Shown one piece after another: positions 8,154 through 17,840 of a stretch of 64,000 nt of DNA. This DNA comes from Alloalcanivorax profundimaris. Lineage in GTDB: Bacteria; Pseudomonadota; Gammaproteobacteria; Pseudomonadales; Alcanivoracaceae. Location of the stretch: the NCBI RefSeq assembly GCF_015265435.1, contig NZ_JABJWH010000021.1, forward strand, positions 1 to 64,000. The letters run 5' to 3'. The notes under the pieces were generated by a model that worked only from the letters and a program-made list of their open reading frames with translations, did not search any database and had not been told where the DNA came from. Within the stretch, counting starts at the first letter, position 1. The number at the start of each line of letters is the position of its first letter. The position numbers and the translations under genes were made by a program.

Positions 8154-10610
8154 ATGCTGAGCCTTTTGGCCCTGGTAATACTGGCCGCCACCCTGTTGGC
8201 CATATTCTACATGCAGCTGTCGCTGACTACCGGCAGCGCCGTGTTCGCGGTGGTCTGGCTGCTGTGCGGCCTGCTGGCGTCGTGGCTGTACAACCCGATT
8301 CTGCTGATCCTGGTGGCCGCCGTGCTGGTGGTGCTCAACCACCCGGGTCTGCGCGCCAAGCTGATCAGCCGCCCGGTGTTCAAGACCCTGGGCAAGATGA
8401 TGCCGCCCATCGGCGACACCGAACGCGAGGCCATCGAAGCCGGCGCCACCTGGTTCGAGGCGGAGCTGTTCGGCGGCAAGCCGGACTGGGATGAATTCTC
8501 CAAGACCGACTTTACCCGCCTCACCGACGAGGAGCAGGCGTTCCTGGACAACGAGGTCGAGGAACTCTGCGGCATGCTCGATGAGTGGAAGATCTACCAC
8601 GAGCTCAAGGACCTGCCCGAGGAAGTGTGGGAATTCCTCAAGACCAAGGGCTTCTTCAGCCTGATCATTCCCAAGGAATACGGCGGCCGCGACTTCAGCC
8701 CCTACGCGCAAAGCCGCACCATGAGCAAGATCGCCACCCGCTCGCTGACCACGGCGGTGACCGCCATGGTGCCCAACTCCCTGGGCCCGGGCGAGCTGCT
8801 CGCCAAGTACGGCACCGACGAACAGAAACAGCGCTGGCTGCCGGGCCTGGCCTCCGGCGAGGAAATCCCCTGCTTCGGCCTGACCGGCCCGGAAGCCGGC
8901 TCCGACGCCGGCGCCATCCCGGACAAGGGCGTGGTCTGCAAGCAGACCGTGGACGGCGAGGAAGTGATCGGCATCCGCCTGGACTTCGCCAAGCGCTGGA
9001 TCACCCTGGCCCCGGTGGCCACCGTGGTGGGCCTGGCGTTCAAACTGTATGACCCGGAACACCTGCTCGGCGACCAGGACGAAATCGGCATCACCTGCGC
9101 CCTGCTGCCCGCCGACACCGAGGGCGTGGAAATCGGCCGCCGCCACAACCCGGGCGGCTCGCCGTTCATGAACGGCCCGATCAACGGCAAGGACGTGTTC
9201 GTGACCCTGGACGCCATCATCGGCGGCCAGGAAATGGCCGGCAAGGGCTGGCGCATGCTGATCGAGTGCCTGGGCGCCGGCCGGGGCGTGTCCCTGCCCG
9301 CCCTGTCCACCGCCAGCGGCGAAATCGGCTATCGTATGACCGGCGCCTTCTCCCGCATCCGCCGCCAGTTCGGCACCGCCGTGGGCCACTTCGAGGGCGT
9401 GCAGGAATCCTCCGCCGAGGTGGCGGGCCTGGCCTACACCCTGGAAGCCTACCGGCACCTGGTGACCCGGGGCCTGGAGGAAGGCACCATCTCCGTGGTC
9501 ACCGCCATGGCCAAGTACCACTCCACGGAAATGATGCGCGTGCTGATCAACAACGGCATGGACATCGCCAGTGGTCGCGCCGTGCAGATGGGCCCGCGCA
9601 ACTTCATGGCCCTGCCCTACCAGTCCATCCCGGTGGCGATCACCGTGGAGGGCGCCAACATCCTGACCCGCTCGCTGATGATCTTCGGCCAGGGCGCCCT
9701 GCGCTGCCATCCGTACCTCTACGATGAGCTGCAGGCGATCCAGGACGAGGACCAGGAGCGCGGCTTCAAGAACTTCGAACAGCTGTTCTTCAAGCACGCC
9801 GGCCATTCCCTGGGCAACATCAGCCGCGGCATGGTGCACGGCCTGAGCGGCGCCCGCCTGGCGGAAATCCCCGCCAACGCGGACAGTTTCAGCGCCCCCT
9901 GGTACCGCCTGATCACCCGCTACAGCGCGGTGCTGGCGAGCTTCTCCGACATCGCCTTCGCCCTGCTGGGCGGCGACCTCAAGCGTCGCGAGATGGTGTC
10001 CGCGCGGCTCGGCGACCTGCACAGCCACCTGCTGATCAGCTGCGCCGTCCTCAAATACCACGCCACCCTGCCCCGGGACGAGGCCAACGACGCCCACGCC
10101 ACCTACGCGCTGCGGCGCTCGCTGAGCCAGGCCCACCAGGCGATCGAGGACTTCTGCCGCAACTTCGGCTACTTCGGCGTGGCGCGGCTGCTCAAGGGCC
10201 TGTTCTTCCCGCTCGGCCGCCCGTGCCTGGCGCACAAGCCCAGCGACGGGCTGATCCGCACCCTGGGCGAGCAGATCATGAGCCCCTCCAGCGTGCGCGA
10301 CGCCCTGGCCGCCAACGCCTACATTCCCCAGGACCCGGAGGACAACATCGGCCGGGTGGAAGCCACCTACAACAAGCTGCTGGAGGTGGAATCCGACTTC
10401 GAGGCGTTCTACAAGGCGGACCTCAAGGGCAAGCTGGAAGGCGACACCCTGCGCGCCAAGGTGGAGAACGCCGCCGCCCAGGGCATCATCCCCAACGACA
10501 AGGTGGAGGCCATTCTCGAGTACGACGAGATGCGCTACGACTGCCTGCTCACCGACGCCTTCGACAAGGAGTTCAAGGAGGTGCAAATGCACACCGAGCG
10601 GCCGATCTGA
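8154..10610 (+). CDS. fadE: Acyl-CoA dehydrogenase FadE
   Basis: 818 aa starting MLSLLALVILAATLLAIFYM. The ATG at 8154 was chosen because AAAGGAG ends 6 bases before it. The N-terminus has two or three membrane segments (to about residue 65), then the acyl-CoA dehydrogenase N-terminal, middle (CFGLTGPEAGSDAGAIPDKG) and C-terminal flavin domains and the extra FadE C-terminal domain. The length fits the E. coli-type FadE (814 aa), which oxidises acyl-CoA to trans-2-enoyl-CoA as the first step of beta-oxidation. It is monocistronic with its own terminator. Confidence 0.95.
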   Translation: MLSLLALVILAATLLAIFYMQLSLTTGSAVFAVVWLLCGLLASWLYNPILLILVAAVLVVLNHPGLRAKLISRPVFKTLGKMMPPIGDTEREAIEAGATWFEAELFGGKPDWDEFSKTDFTRLTDEEQAFLDNEVEELCGMLDEWKIYHELKDLPEEVWEFLKTKGFFSLIIPKEYGGRDFSPYAQSRTMSKIATRSLTTAVTAMVPNSLGPGELLAKYGTDEQKQRWLPGLASGEEIPCFGLTGPEAGSDAGAIPDKGVVCKQTVDGEEVIGIRLDFAKRWITLAPVATVVGLAFKLYDPEHLLGDQDEIGITCALLPADTEGVEIGRRHNPGGSPFMNGPINGKDVFVTLDAIIGGQEMAGKGWRMLIECLGAGRGVSLPALSTASGEIGYRMTGAFSRIRRQFGTAVGHFEGVQESSAEVAGLAYTLEAYRHLVTRGLEEGTISVVTAMAKYHSTEMMRVLINNGMDIASGRAVQMGPRNFMALPYQSIPVAITVEGANILTRSLMIFGQGALRCHPYLYDELQAIQDEDQERGFKNFEQLFFKHAGHSLGNISRGMVHGLSGARLAEIPANADSFSAPWYRLITRYSAVLASFSDIAFALLGGDLKRREMVSARLGDLHSHLLISCAVLKYHATLPRDEANDAHATYALRRSLSQAHQAIEDFCRNFGYFGVARLLKGLFFPLGRPCLAHKPSDGLIRTLGEQIMSPSSVRDALAANAYIPQDPEDNIGRVEATYNKLLEVESDFEAFYKADLKGKLEGDTLRAKVENAAAQGIIPNDKVEAILEYDEMRYDCLLTDAFDKEFKEVQMHTERPI

Positions 10611-10633
10611 TCCGCCCGGCAGCCCCCACCCAC

Positions 10634-10660
10634 AAAACCGCCCTCCGGGGCGGTTTTTTT
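10634..10660 (+). terminator. Intrinsic terminator after fadE
   Basis: AAAACCGCCC-TCC-GGGGCGGTTTTTTT: a strong GC hairpin followed by seven T, 24 bases after the fadE stop. Confidence 0.9.
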
Positions 10661-10712
10661 ATGTCTCGCGGTTTGGCGTGAAAGCCAGGGGGGTGATCCC
10701 TCCATCGGGGCC

Positions 10713-10832
10713 GCGTCTCGGTGTGGGCCCCTTTCCGGGACCCTGTTTGACAGGATGTCAAACCGGGAGCCCCCAGGGACGGGTTCACGGCGTTCCCGGA
10801 AAGGGGCCCACACCGAGACGCTTCGAGGTAGC
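10713..10832. repeat. Long inverted repeat element, copy B
   Basis: Arms GCGTCTCGGTGTGGGCCCCT (10713 on) and the inverse ending at 10821 surround the GTTTGACAGGATGTCAAAC palindrome (10744-10762). A conserved tail CTTCGAGGTAGC follows. A REP pair lies 30 bases downstream. The 10661-11165 gap holds this element, REP pair R3, and about 210 bases upstream of minC in which no promoter was confidently picked. Confidence 0.87.
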
Positions 10833-10862
10833 ATCACGCACGCTCCGCAGGGTGGGGGTTAC

Positions 10863-10952
10863 GGTAGGAGCGACTTCAGTCGCGATGGCCACCATCGAAG
10901 GCAGTGCCGCCTTCATCGCGACTGAAGCGGAACGCCGCCCGGCCGCTCCTAC
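10863..10952. repeat. REP pair R3 (short-long)
   Basis: A short foot GTAGGAGCGACTTCAG... at 10863 is followed after 29 bases by an inverted long foot with the insert AAGCGGAACGCCGCCCGG. It is between element B and minC. Confidence 0.85.
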
Positions 10953-11165
10953 AGCAGGGTCCAGGCTACGGGGCTCCCTACGCCGTTGTTCTTACCTGGC
11001 GACGGATTTCTGTCCAATCGGTCCCAGAGCGGTGAAATTTAACAAAGCGCCTCTGTCACGCCGCTTTCACCGAATGGCGCTTTCGACTAGGCTTTTCCGG
11101 ACTTTCGTCGCCGGCCGCCCCGCTTCCGCGCCGGCGTCCACCCATTCGGTACAAGACACCCTCTA

Positions 11166-11873
11166 ATGACAGTGGCTTCCGAGGAAAAAGCGGTTCTGGA
11201 ATTCAAGGGCCGCATGCTGATGATGACGGTCCTGCACCTCAAGGACCTGGACCCCAACACCCTGCACCGCGAAGTGGGCCGGCGCCTGGACGAGGCCGCC
11301 CAGTGGCTGCGCGACGCCCCGGTGGTGATCGACGTGGCCGACCCGGAAAACAGCAACCAGATCGAGCTGCTGGCCGCCGTGGACACCCTGCGCGGCCTGG
11401 GCGTGAACCTGGTGGCCCTGGCCCGCAACGCCCACCTGGACGCGGACACCGCCGCCATGCTCGGCCTGGGCAGCATCAGCCTGGCCGGCGGCCGGGACGT
11501 GCCGCGTCCGGAGCCGGCCCCGGCCAGCCAGGCGCCGGCGGCGGAGACCCTGGTGGTGGAGCAGCCGGTACGCTCCGGTCAGCAGATTTACAGCCACGGC
11601 GACCTGATCGTGCTGGCCCCGGTGAGCACCGGCGCCGAGCTGCTCGCCGAGGGCCACATCCACGTCTACAACACCCTGCGCGGGCGTGCCCTGGCCGGGG
11701 TGCGCGGCAACACCGCCGCGCGCATCTTCTGCCAGGACCTGGACGCGGAGCTGGTATCCATCGCCGGGCACTATCGCGTGGCCGAGGATCTGCCCGATAA
11801 TCAGCGCCGCAAGGCGGTGCAAATCACTCTGGACGGCGACGCCATGCGCTTCGTCGAGCTGAGCGGCAAATAA
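11166..11873 (+). CDS. minC: Septum site-determining protein MinC
   Basis: 235 aa. The N-terminal MinC domain (about 1-110) is joined by a Pro/Ala-rich linker to a C-terminal beta-helix domain with the family signature VRSGQQIYSHGDLIVLAPVS and the GRALAGVRGNTAARIFCQ stretch. MinC inhibits FtsZ assembly when bound to MinD on the membrane. It is first in a minCDE operon, 36 bases before minD. Confidence 0.96.
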   Translation: MTVASEEKAVLEFKGRMLMMTVLHLKDLDPNTLHREVGRRLDEAAQWLRDAPVVIDVADPENSNQIELLAAVDTLRGLGVNLVALARNAHLDADTAAMLGLGSISLAGGRDVPRPEPAPASQAPAAETLVVEQPVRSGQQIYSHGDLIVLAPVSTGAELLAEGHIHVYNTLRGRALAGVRGNTAARIFCQDLDAELVSIAGHYRVAEDLPDNQRRKAVQITLDGDAMRFVELSGK

Positions 11874-11909
11874 GCCGCCCCGCGAACACTCATTCAAGGA
11901 GACGAGATC

Positions 11910-12722
11910 GTGACAAAAATCGTGGTCGTAACATCCGGCAAGGGGGGGGTGGGCAAAACCACCACCAGCGCGGCCCTGGCAACCGGCCTGGCGCAGCGGG
12001 GCCACAAAACCACGGTGATCGATTTTGACGTGGGTCTGCGCAATCTGGACCTGATCATGGGCTGCGAGCGACGGGTGGTCTACGACCTGGTCAACGTGAT
12101 CAACGGCGACGCCAACCTCAAGCAGGGCCTGATCAAGGACAAGCGCGTGGAGGACCTGTACATCCTGCCCGCCTCGCAGACCCGCGACAAGGACGCCCTC
12201 ACCCTGGAAGGCATTGAGAAGGTGCTCGATGGCCTCAAGGAAATGGGCATGGAATACATCATCTGCGACAGCCCCGCCGGCATCGAGAAAGGCGCGCTCA
12301 CCGCCGCCTACTTCGCCGACGAAGCGGTGGTGGTGACCAACCCGGAAGTGTCCAGCGTGCGCGATTCCGACCGCATCCTGGGGATTCTCTCCAGCAAGAC
12401 CCGCAAGGCGGAACAGGGCGAGGGCGACATCCCCGCGCGCCTGCTGCTGACCCGCTACTCCCCGGAACGGGTGGAAAGCGGCCAGATGCTGTCCGTGGAG
12501 GACGTCAAGGAGATCCTGGCCATCGACCTGCTGGGCGTGATCCCGGAATCCCAGGCGGTGCTCAACGCCAGTAACGCCGGCAGCCCGGTGATCCTGGACC
12601 GCGAGTCCGACGCCGGCCAGGCCTACGACGACTCCGTGGCCCGCTTCCTCGGCGAGACCCGCGAGCACCGCTTCCTGACCAGCGCCAAGAAAGGCCTGTT
12701 CGGCCGCCTGTTCGGAGGGTAA
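11910..12722 (+). CDS. minD: Septum site-determining ATPase MinD
   Basis: 270 aa with a GTG start preceded by AAGGAG. The deviant Walker A KGGVGKTTTSAALATGLA has the ParA/MinD signature lysine. Other marks are VIDFDVGLRNLDLIMGCERR and the C-terminal amphipathic membrane-targeting helix KKGLFGRLFGG. It forms ATP-dependent dimers on the inner membrane, recruits MinC and oscillates with MinE. Confidence 0.98.
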   Translation: MTKIVVVTSGKGGVGKTTTSAALATGLAQRGHKTTVIDFDVGLRNLDLIMGCERRVVYDLVNVINGDANLKQGLIKDKRVEDLYILPASQTRDKDALTLEGIEKVLDGLKEMGMEYIICDSPAGIEKGALTAAYFADEAVVVTNPEVSSVRDSDRILGILSSKTRKAEQGEGDIPARLLLTRYSPERVESGQMLSVEDVKEILAIDLLGVIPESQAVLNASNAGSPVILDRESDAGQAYDDSVARFLGETREHRFLTSAKKGLFGRLFGG

Positions 12723-12724
12723 CG

Positions 12725-12979
12725 ATGAGCATCTTCAGCTATTTGCTGCCCAAGAAGGAAAAATCGGCCTCGGTGGCCAAGGAACGCCTGCAGATCATCG
12801 TGGCCCGGGAACGGTCCACCCGCGGCGGTCCGGACTACCTGCCGCAGCTTCAGGAGGAGCTGCTGATGGTGGTGCGCAAGTACGTGCCCGTGGACCAGGA
12901 CGCCGTCAACGTGCAGATGGACCGGGAATCCGGCTGCGAGATCCTGGAACTGAACATCACCCTCCCCGAGCAGGAATAA
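12725..12979 (+). CDS. minE: Cell division topological specificity factor MinE
   Basis: 84 aa. The N-terminal membrane-binding and MinD-contact region begins MSIFSYLLPKKEKSASVAKE, followed by RLQIIVARERS and the dimerisation domain LPQLQEELLMVVRKYVPVD. The gene begins 3 bases after minD, with GGAGG overlapping the minD end. MinE stimulates the MinD ATPase and so drives pole-to-pole oscillation. Confidence 0.97.
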   Translation: MSIFSYLLPKKEKSASVAKERLQIIVARERSTRGGPDYLPQLQEELLMVVRKYVPVDQDAVNVQMDRESGCEILELNITLPEQE

Positions 12980-12986
12980 GCGGGCG

Positions 12987-13020
12987 AAAAAAAAGGCGCT
13001 CGGGGATCTCCCCCGGCGCC
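12987..13020 (-). terminator. Intrinsic terminator for the hydroxybutyrate dehydrogenase/ABC operon
   Basis: Read on the minus strand, GGCGCCGGGGG-AGAT-CCCCGAGCGCC is followed by TTTTTTTT. It lies about 145 bases past the SDR stop and just after convergent minE. Confidence 0.75.
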
Positions 13021-13165
13021 CAACGCTCTCCCATGTCTTGACCACTGTCCATTTGTACAGTATATTCAAGTTTCCGGCGGGCCCCCTTCAGGTTTTCTTT
13101 TCTGCGACCCCTCCGAAGGCCTGATCGATCTCCAGGTTCCAGGGACGGAACCGGGCTCCCGGACC

Positions 13166-13945
13166 CTATCCCATGTGCCAGCCGTGGCTGACGATCACCG
13201 ACTGCCCGGTGAGCGCCGCCGACCGGAACGCCGCCAGATCCACGGCCAGTTGGCTGATGTCCTCCACGGTAGTGAACTCGCCGTCCACGGTGTTCTTGAG
13301 CATCACGTTGCGCACCACCTCCTCCTCGGACACGCCCAGTTCCCGGGCCTGCTCGGGGATCTGCTTCTCCACCAGCGGGGTGCGCACGAACCCCGGGCAG
13401 ATAATATGGCTGCGCACGCCGTGTTCGGCGCCCTCCTTGGCCACCGCCCGGCACAGGCCCAGGAGCCCGTGCTTGGCGGCCACGTAGGGGGCCTTCAACG
13501 GCGACGCCTCCATGGAATGCACCGAGCCCATGTACAGCAGGGTGCCGCCACCGCCCTGGTACATCCGCCGCAGCGCCGCCCGCGTCAGCAGGAAGGCGCC
13601 GTCCAGATGCACCGCGGTGACCTTGCGCCATTCCGCCAGGGACAGCTTGTCGAGGGCTTCAATGTGCTGCACCCCGGCGTTGGCCACGGCGATGTCGAGA
13701 CGGCCCCAGGTGTCGATCACCCGTTGTACGCCGTCGTCCACCGCTTCTTCGTTGGTGACGTCCATGGTCACGGCGATCGCCTCGCCTCCGGCGGCGCGAA
13801 TCGCGGCCGCCGCGTCCTCGGCGGTGGCGGCATCCAGATCCGCCACCGCCACCCGCGCCCCTTCCCGGGCGTACCCTTCGGCGATTGCCCGGCCGATACC
13901 ACGGCCGGCGCCGGTAATGATTGCTACACGGTCCTCAAGACGCAT
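13166..13945 (-). CDS. 3-hydroxybutyrate dehydrogenase-type SDR
   Basis: 259 aa. The ATG was chosen for the AAGGAG 7 bases upstream. The classical SDR cofactor motif [20 protein letters not shown], and catalytic YVAAK are present. The C-terminal half ([20 protein letters not shown]) closely follows bacterial D-3-hydroxybutyrate dehydrogenases, which interconvert 3-hydroxybutyrate and acetoacetate with NAD. It overlaps the upstream permease gene by 11 bases, so it is the last gene of the importer operon. That linkage suggests its substrate is an imported or derived hydroxy acid (inference). Confidence 0.82.
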   Translation of the reverse strand: MRLEDRVAIITGAGRGIGRAIAEGYAREGARVAVADLDAATAEDAAAAIRAAGGEAIAVTMDVTNEEAVDDGVQRVIDTWGRLDIAVANAGVQHIEALDKLSLAEWRKVTAVHLDGAFLLTRAALRRMYQGGGGTLLYMGSVHSMEASPLKAPYVAAKHGLLGLCRAVAKEGAEHGVRSHIICPGFVRTPLVEKQIPEQARELGVSEEEVVRNVMLKNTVDGEFTTVEDISQLAVDLAAFRSAALTGQSVIVSHGWHMG

Positions 13946-15146
13946 GACTTTCTCCTTGCGCGGACACCCCGTCCCGGCTCGCACCGCCGTTGCCGGCGCG
14001 GCGCTGGCGGCGGCGCGCCGCCCACAGCCGCAGCTGGCCGACGATGCCGGAGGGGAAGAAATACACGCTGAGCACGAACAGCAGGCCGAACCACAGCAAC
14101 CAGCTGTCCGGGCCCACCAGCTCGGCGAGCATGGAGCCCTTCTCGACCTGGCCGGCGAGCAGCTTGAGCAGGTCCTGCAGGTAGTTCTGCGCCAGCAGGA
14201 ACAGCGCCGTGCCGACCACGGCGCCGTACAGGGTGCCCATGCCGCCGATCACGCACATCAGCAGGATGAACACCATCAGTTCGAAGTTGAGCGTGTTCTC
14301 CGGGTTCACGTAGCGGTTGATAAGCGCGAACAGCACCCCGGCCAGGGTGGCCAGCACCGCCGACACGATCACCGCCGCGGTGCGGTAGAACACGGTGCGG
14401 TAGCCCAGCGCCTGGGCGCGGAACTCGTTCTCGCGGATCGCCTGCAGCACCCGGCCGAACGGCGAGTTGACCATGCGCAGCAGGAACAGGAACACCGCCA
14501 CCGCGCTCAGGAAGGCGATGTAGTACACCAGGTGCCGGCCGTTGACGCGCACGTCGAACAGGGCGTCCTTGAAGGCATTGGCCGGGTCGCTGAACAGGCC
14601 GCTGAAGAAGCCCACCACATCGAAGCCCACCCAGGGCTCGTCGAAGGGCCGGAACGCCGGGCCCAGCTCCCGGGGCACGCGCACCGCCAAGCCGTCCTCG
14701 CCGCCGGTGAGGTTGTACAGCTGGGTCACCAGGCTCAGGAAAGCGAACGCCACCGCCAGGGTCACCAGGGCGAAGAAGATCGCCTTGACCCGCAGCGACA
14801 GCAGCCCCAGCAGCAGCGACAGCAGAATGGTGAGCAGCACGGCGCCGCCGATGCCGGCGAGCACCGCGCCGTAGCCGTTGCCCAAGGCGTCCGTGGCCAT
14901 CGCCACGCCATAGGCGCCGATGCCGAAGAACATGGTGTGCGCGAACGACACGATGTGGGTGTAGCCCAGCATCAGGTCGTAGGAGGCCACCACGATGATG
15001 AACACGCAGATCATGCCGAGCATGGAGAAAGCGCGCACCCCGGGGAACAGGAACGGCCCCAGGGCCAGGCTCGCGCCGATGATCAGCAGCAGCGCGGTGA
15101 GCGCGCGGCTGCGCGGGTAATCGCCGGAAAGCAGTCGTTGCATCAT
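13935..15146 (-). CDS. Branched-chain amino acid-type ABC transporter permease (LivM-like)
   Basis: 403 aa, about nine or ten membrane helices. The family signature [20 protein letters not shown] and the EAA-like loop [23 protein letters not shown] are both present. The C-terminus is basic and cytoplasmic. It pairs with the adjacent LivH-like permease in the inner membrane. The ATG/ATG start follows a GAGGGG ribosome site. Members of this family import amino acids but also urea, amides, aromatic acids and other carboxylates, so the ligand is open. Confidence 0.88.
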   Translation of the reverse strand: MMQRLLSGDYPRSRALTALLLIIGASLALGPFLFPGVRAFSMLGMICVFIIVVASYDLMLGYTHIVSFAHTMFFGIGAYGVAMATDALGNGYGAVLAGIGGAVLLTILLSLLLGLLSLRVKAIFFALVTLAVAFAFLSLVTQLYNLTGGEDGLAVRVPRELGPAFRPFDEPWVGFDVVGFFSGLFSDPANAFKDALFDVRVNGRHLVYYIAFLSAVAVFLFLLRMVNSPFGRVLQAIRENEFRAQALGYRTVFYRTAAVIVSAVLATLAGVLFALINRYVNPENTLNFELMVFILLMCVIGGMGTLYGAVVGTALFLLAQNYLQDLLKLLAGQVEKGSMLAELVGPDSWLLWFGLLFVLSVYFFPSGIVGQLRLWAARRRQRRAGNGGASRDGVSAQGESHAS

Positions 15147-15156
15147 GGCTGGCCCC

Positions 15157-16215
15157 TCACACCTTGATGACCGGAATCAGGCCCTGGGGGCGCCACATCA
15201 GCACGCCCACCATCAGGCCCACGGTGGCCACCGCCGCCAGACGCGGTTCCAGGTAGCCCACGTAGAGGTTGATCAGCCCCACCAGCACGGCGCCGTAGAA
15301 ACAGCCCTTGATGGACCCCAGCCCGCCGAGAATGATCACCACGATCACCGAGATCATCAGCTCGTCGCCCATGTGGGCGGTGATGATCTCCCGGTACATG
15401 GCCCACATGGCGCCACCCAGCCCGGCCAGTGCCGAGCCGGCCACGAACACCCCCAGGAACAGCAGGCGGATGCGGTAACCGTGCACCTCCACCATCTCCC
15501 GGTCCTCCACGCCGGCGCGAATCAGCACGCCGGTGCGGGTGCGCTCGATCACCCAGGTCATCAGGCCGTACACCGCCAGCCCCAGGATCACCGCCACCAA
15601 ACGGTATTTTTCCAGGGCCACGCCGCCGATCACCGGCAGGGATTCCGGCACCAGGAAGGCGCCGGTAAGGGTCTCCGGCCGGGGCACGGGAATCTCGTTG
15701 GGGCCCCACACCACCTGGATCAGCTCCATGAGAATGATGGAGCCGCCCACGGTGACCAGAATCTGTTTGAGGTGGTCGCCGTACACCGGCTTGATCACCA
15801 GCCGCTCGAACAGCAGACCGATCAGGCCGGCCACCACCAGGGCGAAGCCCAGCGCCGGCAGAACCGCCGCCAGGTTGGCCCACACCGAGGCCTCACCGGC
15901 CTGGACGTTGAGCCAGTGCACCAGCACCGTGGCGCCGGCGAAGGCGCCCAGGGAAATAAAGGCGCCGTGGGCCAGGTTGAGCACGTTCATCAGACCGAAG
16001 GTGAGCGTCATGCCCGAGGCCATCAAAAACACCATGGCGCCCATGGCCAGGCCGCTGATGGTGAGCACCACCCAGGTGCGCGGGTCCATCATGAAAAACG
16101 CCACCAGCATCATAAGCACCAGCAGGAACAGATGGGGCCGCTCCTCCCGGAAAGCGCGGAACCGGCCCAGGGCGCCCCGGGGCCGCGGTTCAATCAGTTC
16201 GTCGTGGGCCGACAT
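15157..16215 (-). CDS. Branched-chain amino acid-type ABC transporter permease (LivH-like)
   Basis: 352 aa from MSAHDELIEPRPRG, chosen because AAGGAG lies 9 bases upstream; a start seven codons earlier has no ribosome site. The core MASGMTLTFGLMNVLNLAHGAFISLGAF is the LivH hallmark, and IERTRTGVLIRAGVEDREMV is the cytoplasmic EAA-type loop. It has an unusually long hydrophilic N-terminus (about 35 residues) before the first helix. It is ten bases upstream of the LivM-like gene. Confidence 0.88.
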   Translation of the reverse strand: MSAHDELIEPRPRGALGRFRAFREERPHLFLLVLMMLVAFFMMDPRTWVVLTISGLAMGAMVFLMASGMTLTFGLMNVLNLAHGAFISLGAFAGATVLVHWLNVQAGEASVWANLAAVLPALGFALVVAGLIGLLFERLVIKPVYGDHLKQILVTVGGSIILMELIQVVWGPNEIPVPRPETLTGAFLVPESLPVIGGVALEKYRLVAVILGLAVYGLMTWVIERTRTGVLIRAGVEDREMVEVHGYRIRLLFLGVFVAGSALAGLGGAMWAMYREIITAHMGDELMISVIVVIILGGLGSIKGCFYGAVLVGLINLYVGYLEPRLAAVATVGLMVGVLMWRPQGLIPVIKV

Positions 16216-16248
16216 GGCTGTGTTCTCCTTATTCATAGCGGCGCGCCC

Positions 16249-16974
16249 TCATTGATGCGCGCCGAGACCGAGGCCGAGCAGGTCGTGCTGCAGTTCCTCG
16301 TTGTCGGCGAGCTCGGCCATCTGGCCGGAATACACCACTCCGCCGTCGTTCATTACCGCCACGGACTGGCCCAGACGCCGGGAGAAATTGAAGTTCTGCT
16401 CCACCAGCAGAATGCTCACCCGCTGCTGCTTGAGCTGCTCGAAGGCGTCCGCCAGATCATTGATGATGGCCGGCGCCAGGCCCTTGGTGGGCTCGTCCAC
16501 CAACAGCAGTTCGCGGGGCTCGATCACCGCCCGGGCGATGGCCAGCATCTGCTTCTGGCCGCCGGACAAATTGCCCGCCGGCCGGTTCCAGAACTTCTTC
16601 AACGGCGGAAACAGATCAAGGATCCAGTTCAGGCGCTGCTCGTCCATGGGGCCGCTCACCGCCGCCAGAATCATGTTCTCGCGCACCGTGAGCAGGCTGA
16701 AGATGCCCATGTTCTCGGGCACGAAGGCGATGCCCTTGCGGGCGATGCGCGGCGTCGGCTGGCCGGTGATGTCGTCGCCGCGAAAGCGCACGCTGCCGCC
16801 GGTCACCGTGGTCAGACCCATGATGGTGCGCAGGGTGGTGCTCTTGCCGGCGCCGTTACGGCCCAGCAGCACGGTCAGTTCACCGGCGGGCACTTCCAGG
16901 TCGACGCCGTGCAGAATGTGGTACTGGTCGATATTGGCGGACACCCCGGACAGGGACAGAATCGATTCGCTCAT
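16249..16974 (-). CDS. ABC transporter ATP-binding protein (LivF-like)
   Basis: 241 aa. Walker A GRNGAGKSTTLRTIMGL, ABC signature LSGGQKQMLAIARA, Walker B LLLVDEPTKGLAP and the switch histidine region are all present. LivF features (short, GITGQPTP-like region, FVPENMGIFSLLTVRENM) separate it from LivG. It starts one base after the stop of the LivG-like gene. Confidence 0.92.
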   Translation of the reverse strand: MSESILSLSGVSANIDQYHILHGVDLEVPAGELTVLLGRNGAGKSTTLRTIMGLTTVTGGSVRFRGDDITGQPTPRIARKGIAFVPENMGIFSLLTVRENMILAAVSGPMDEQRLNWILDLFPPLKKFWNRPAGNLSGGQKQMLAIARAVIEPRELLLVDEPTKGLAPAIINDLADAFEQLKQQRVSILLVEQNFNFSRRLGQSVAVMNDGGVVYSGQMAELADNEELQHDLLGLGLGAHQ

Positions 16975-16975
16975 C

Positions 16976-17764
16976 TCAGATCTCCTCCACCTCGGCGCCC
17001 AGGTAGGCTTCCTGGACGATCGGCGAGGCGATCACCTCGGCGGGCTCGCCGTCGGCCACCAGTTCACCGTTGTGCAGCACCACGATGCGGTCGGACAGCG
17101 AACGCACCACGTCCATCTTGTGTTCCACCAGCAGAATCACCTTGTTCTGCTTGTTCTTGATGTCGGCGATCAGATCCAGGATCACCGGCACCTCGTCCAC
17201 GCTCATGCCGGCGGTGGGCTCATCGAACATGAACACTTCCGGCTCCAGGGCCAGCATCAGCGCCACTTCCAGCTTGCGCTGGTCGCCGTGGGGCAGATTG
17301 GCCACCAGGGCGTCGGCGCGCTTGCCCAGGTTGACCTGCTCCAGGAAAGCGGCGGCGCGGTCGGTAATGTCGCGGCGCCGGCTCGCCATCTGCCAGAACA
17401 CATGGCCGATGTGGTAGCGCGCGGCCACCGCCAGGCGCACGTTTTCCAGGGCGGTCAGGTCGGGGAACAGGTTGGTGAGCTGGAAGGCGCGGCCCAGCCC
17501 CTTGCCGGCGCGGGCGGCGGCGCCCAGCCGCGTGATGTCCTCGTCGAACAGGCGCACGCTGCCGGCGGTGGCGGCGAGCTGCCCGGAAATCAGGTTGAAC
17601 CAGGTGGTCTTGCCGGCCCCGTTGGGCCCCACGATGGAGGTCAGGGTACCCGCGTGGAAGGCGCAGGAAACCTGGTTCACCGCCACGTGACCGCCAAAGT
17701 TGATGGTCAGGTCGCGGGTCTCCAGCACCGGGCGGGAATCGGCTTCGGGTTGCAAGGAGGCCAT
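16976..17764 (-). CDS. ABC transporter ATP-binding protein (LivG-like)
   Basis: 262 aa from MASLQPEADSRPVLETRDLT; an in-frame ATG 24 codons earlier is less likely on length. Walker A GPNGAGKTTWFNLISG has the LivG-type FNLISG run. The signature region LPHGDQRKLEVALMLA and Walker B VFMFDEPTAGMS are intact. It carries the LivG-specific extended loop (AFQLTNLFPDLTALENVRLAVAA). It probably forms a heterodimer with the LivF-like ATPase. Confidence 0.92.
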   Translation of the reverse strand: MASLQPEADSRPVLETRDLTINFGGHVAVNQVSCAFHAGTLTSIVGPNGAGKTTWFNLISGQLAATAGSVRLFDEDITRLGAAARAGKGLGRAFQLTNLFPDLTALENVRLAVAARYHIGHVFWQMASRRRDITDRAAAFLEQVNLGKRADALVANLPHGDQRKLEVALMLALEPEVFMFDEPTAGMSVDEVPVILDLIADIKNKQNKVILLVEHKMDVVRSLSDRIVVLHNGELVADGEPAEVIASPIVQEAYLGAEVEEI

Positions 17765-17840
17765 GGGAGGTCCCTTCGTGTTATCGGAATCATCGGGATC
17801 GGGGATGGGAGGCGTGGCCCGGCGGGGCCACGCCACCGGC

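Noticed and set aside
7419-10592. A 1057-codon open frame antisense to fadE and running into cnoX
   Set aside because: It is a shadow of GC-rich codon bias. It mirrors FadE, is rich in Gly/His/Ala/Val/Gln without any domain, and the real genes on both strands are clear.
10678-11166. Possible small protein gene between fadE and minC
   Set aside because: It reads through element B and REP R3; similar translations arise at each repeat copy, so it is repeat-derived.
13512-15167. A 551-codon frame opposite the LivM-like gene and the SDR
   Set aside because: Antisense shadow; permease signatures on the minus strand are unambiguous.
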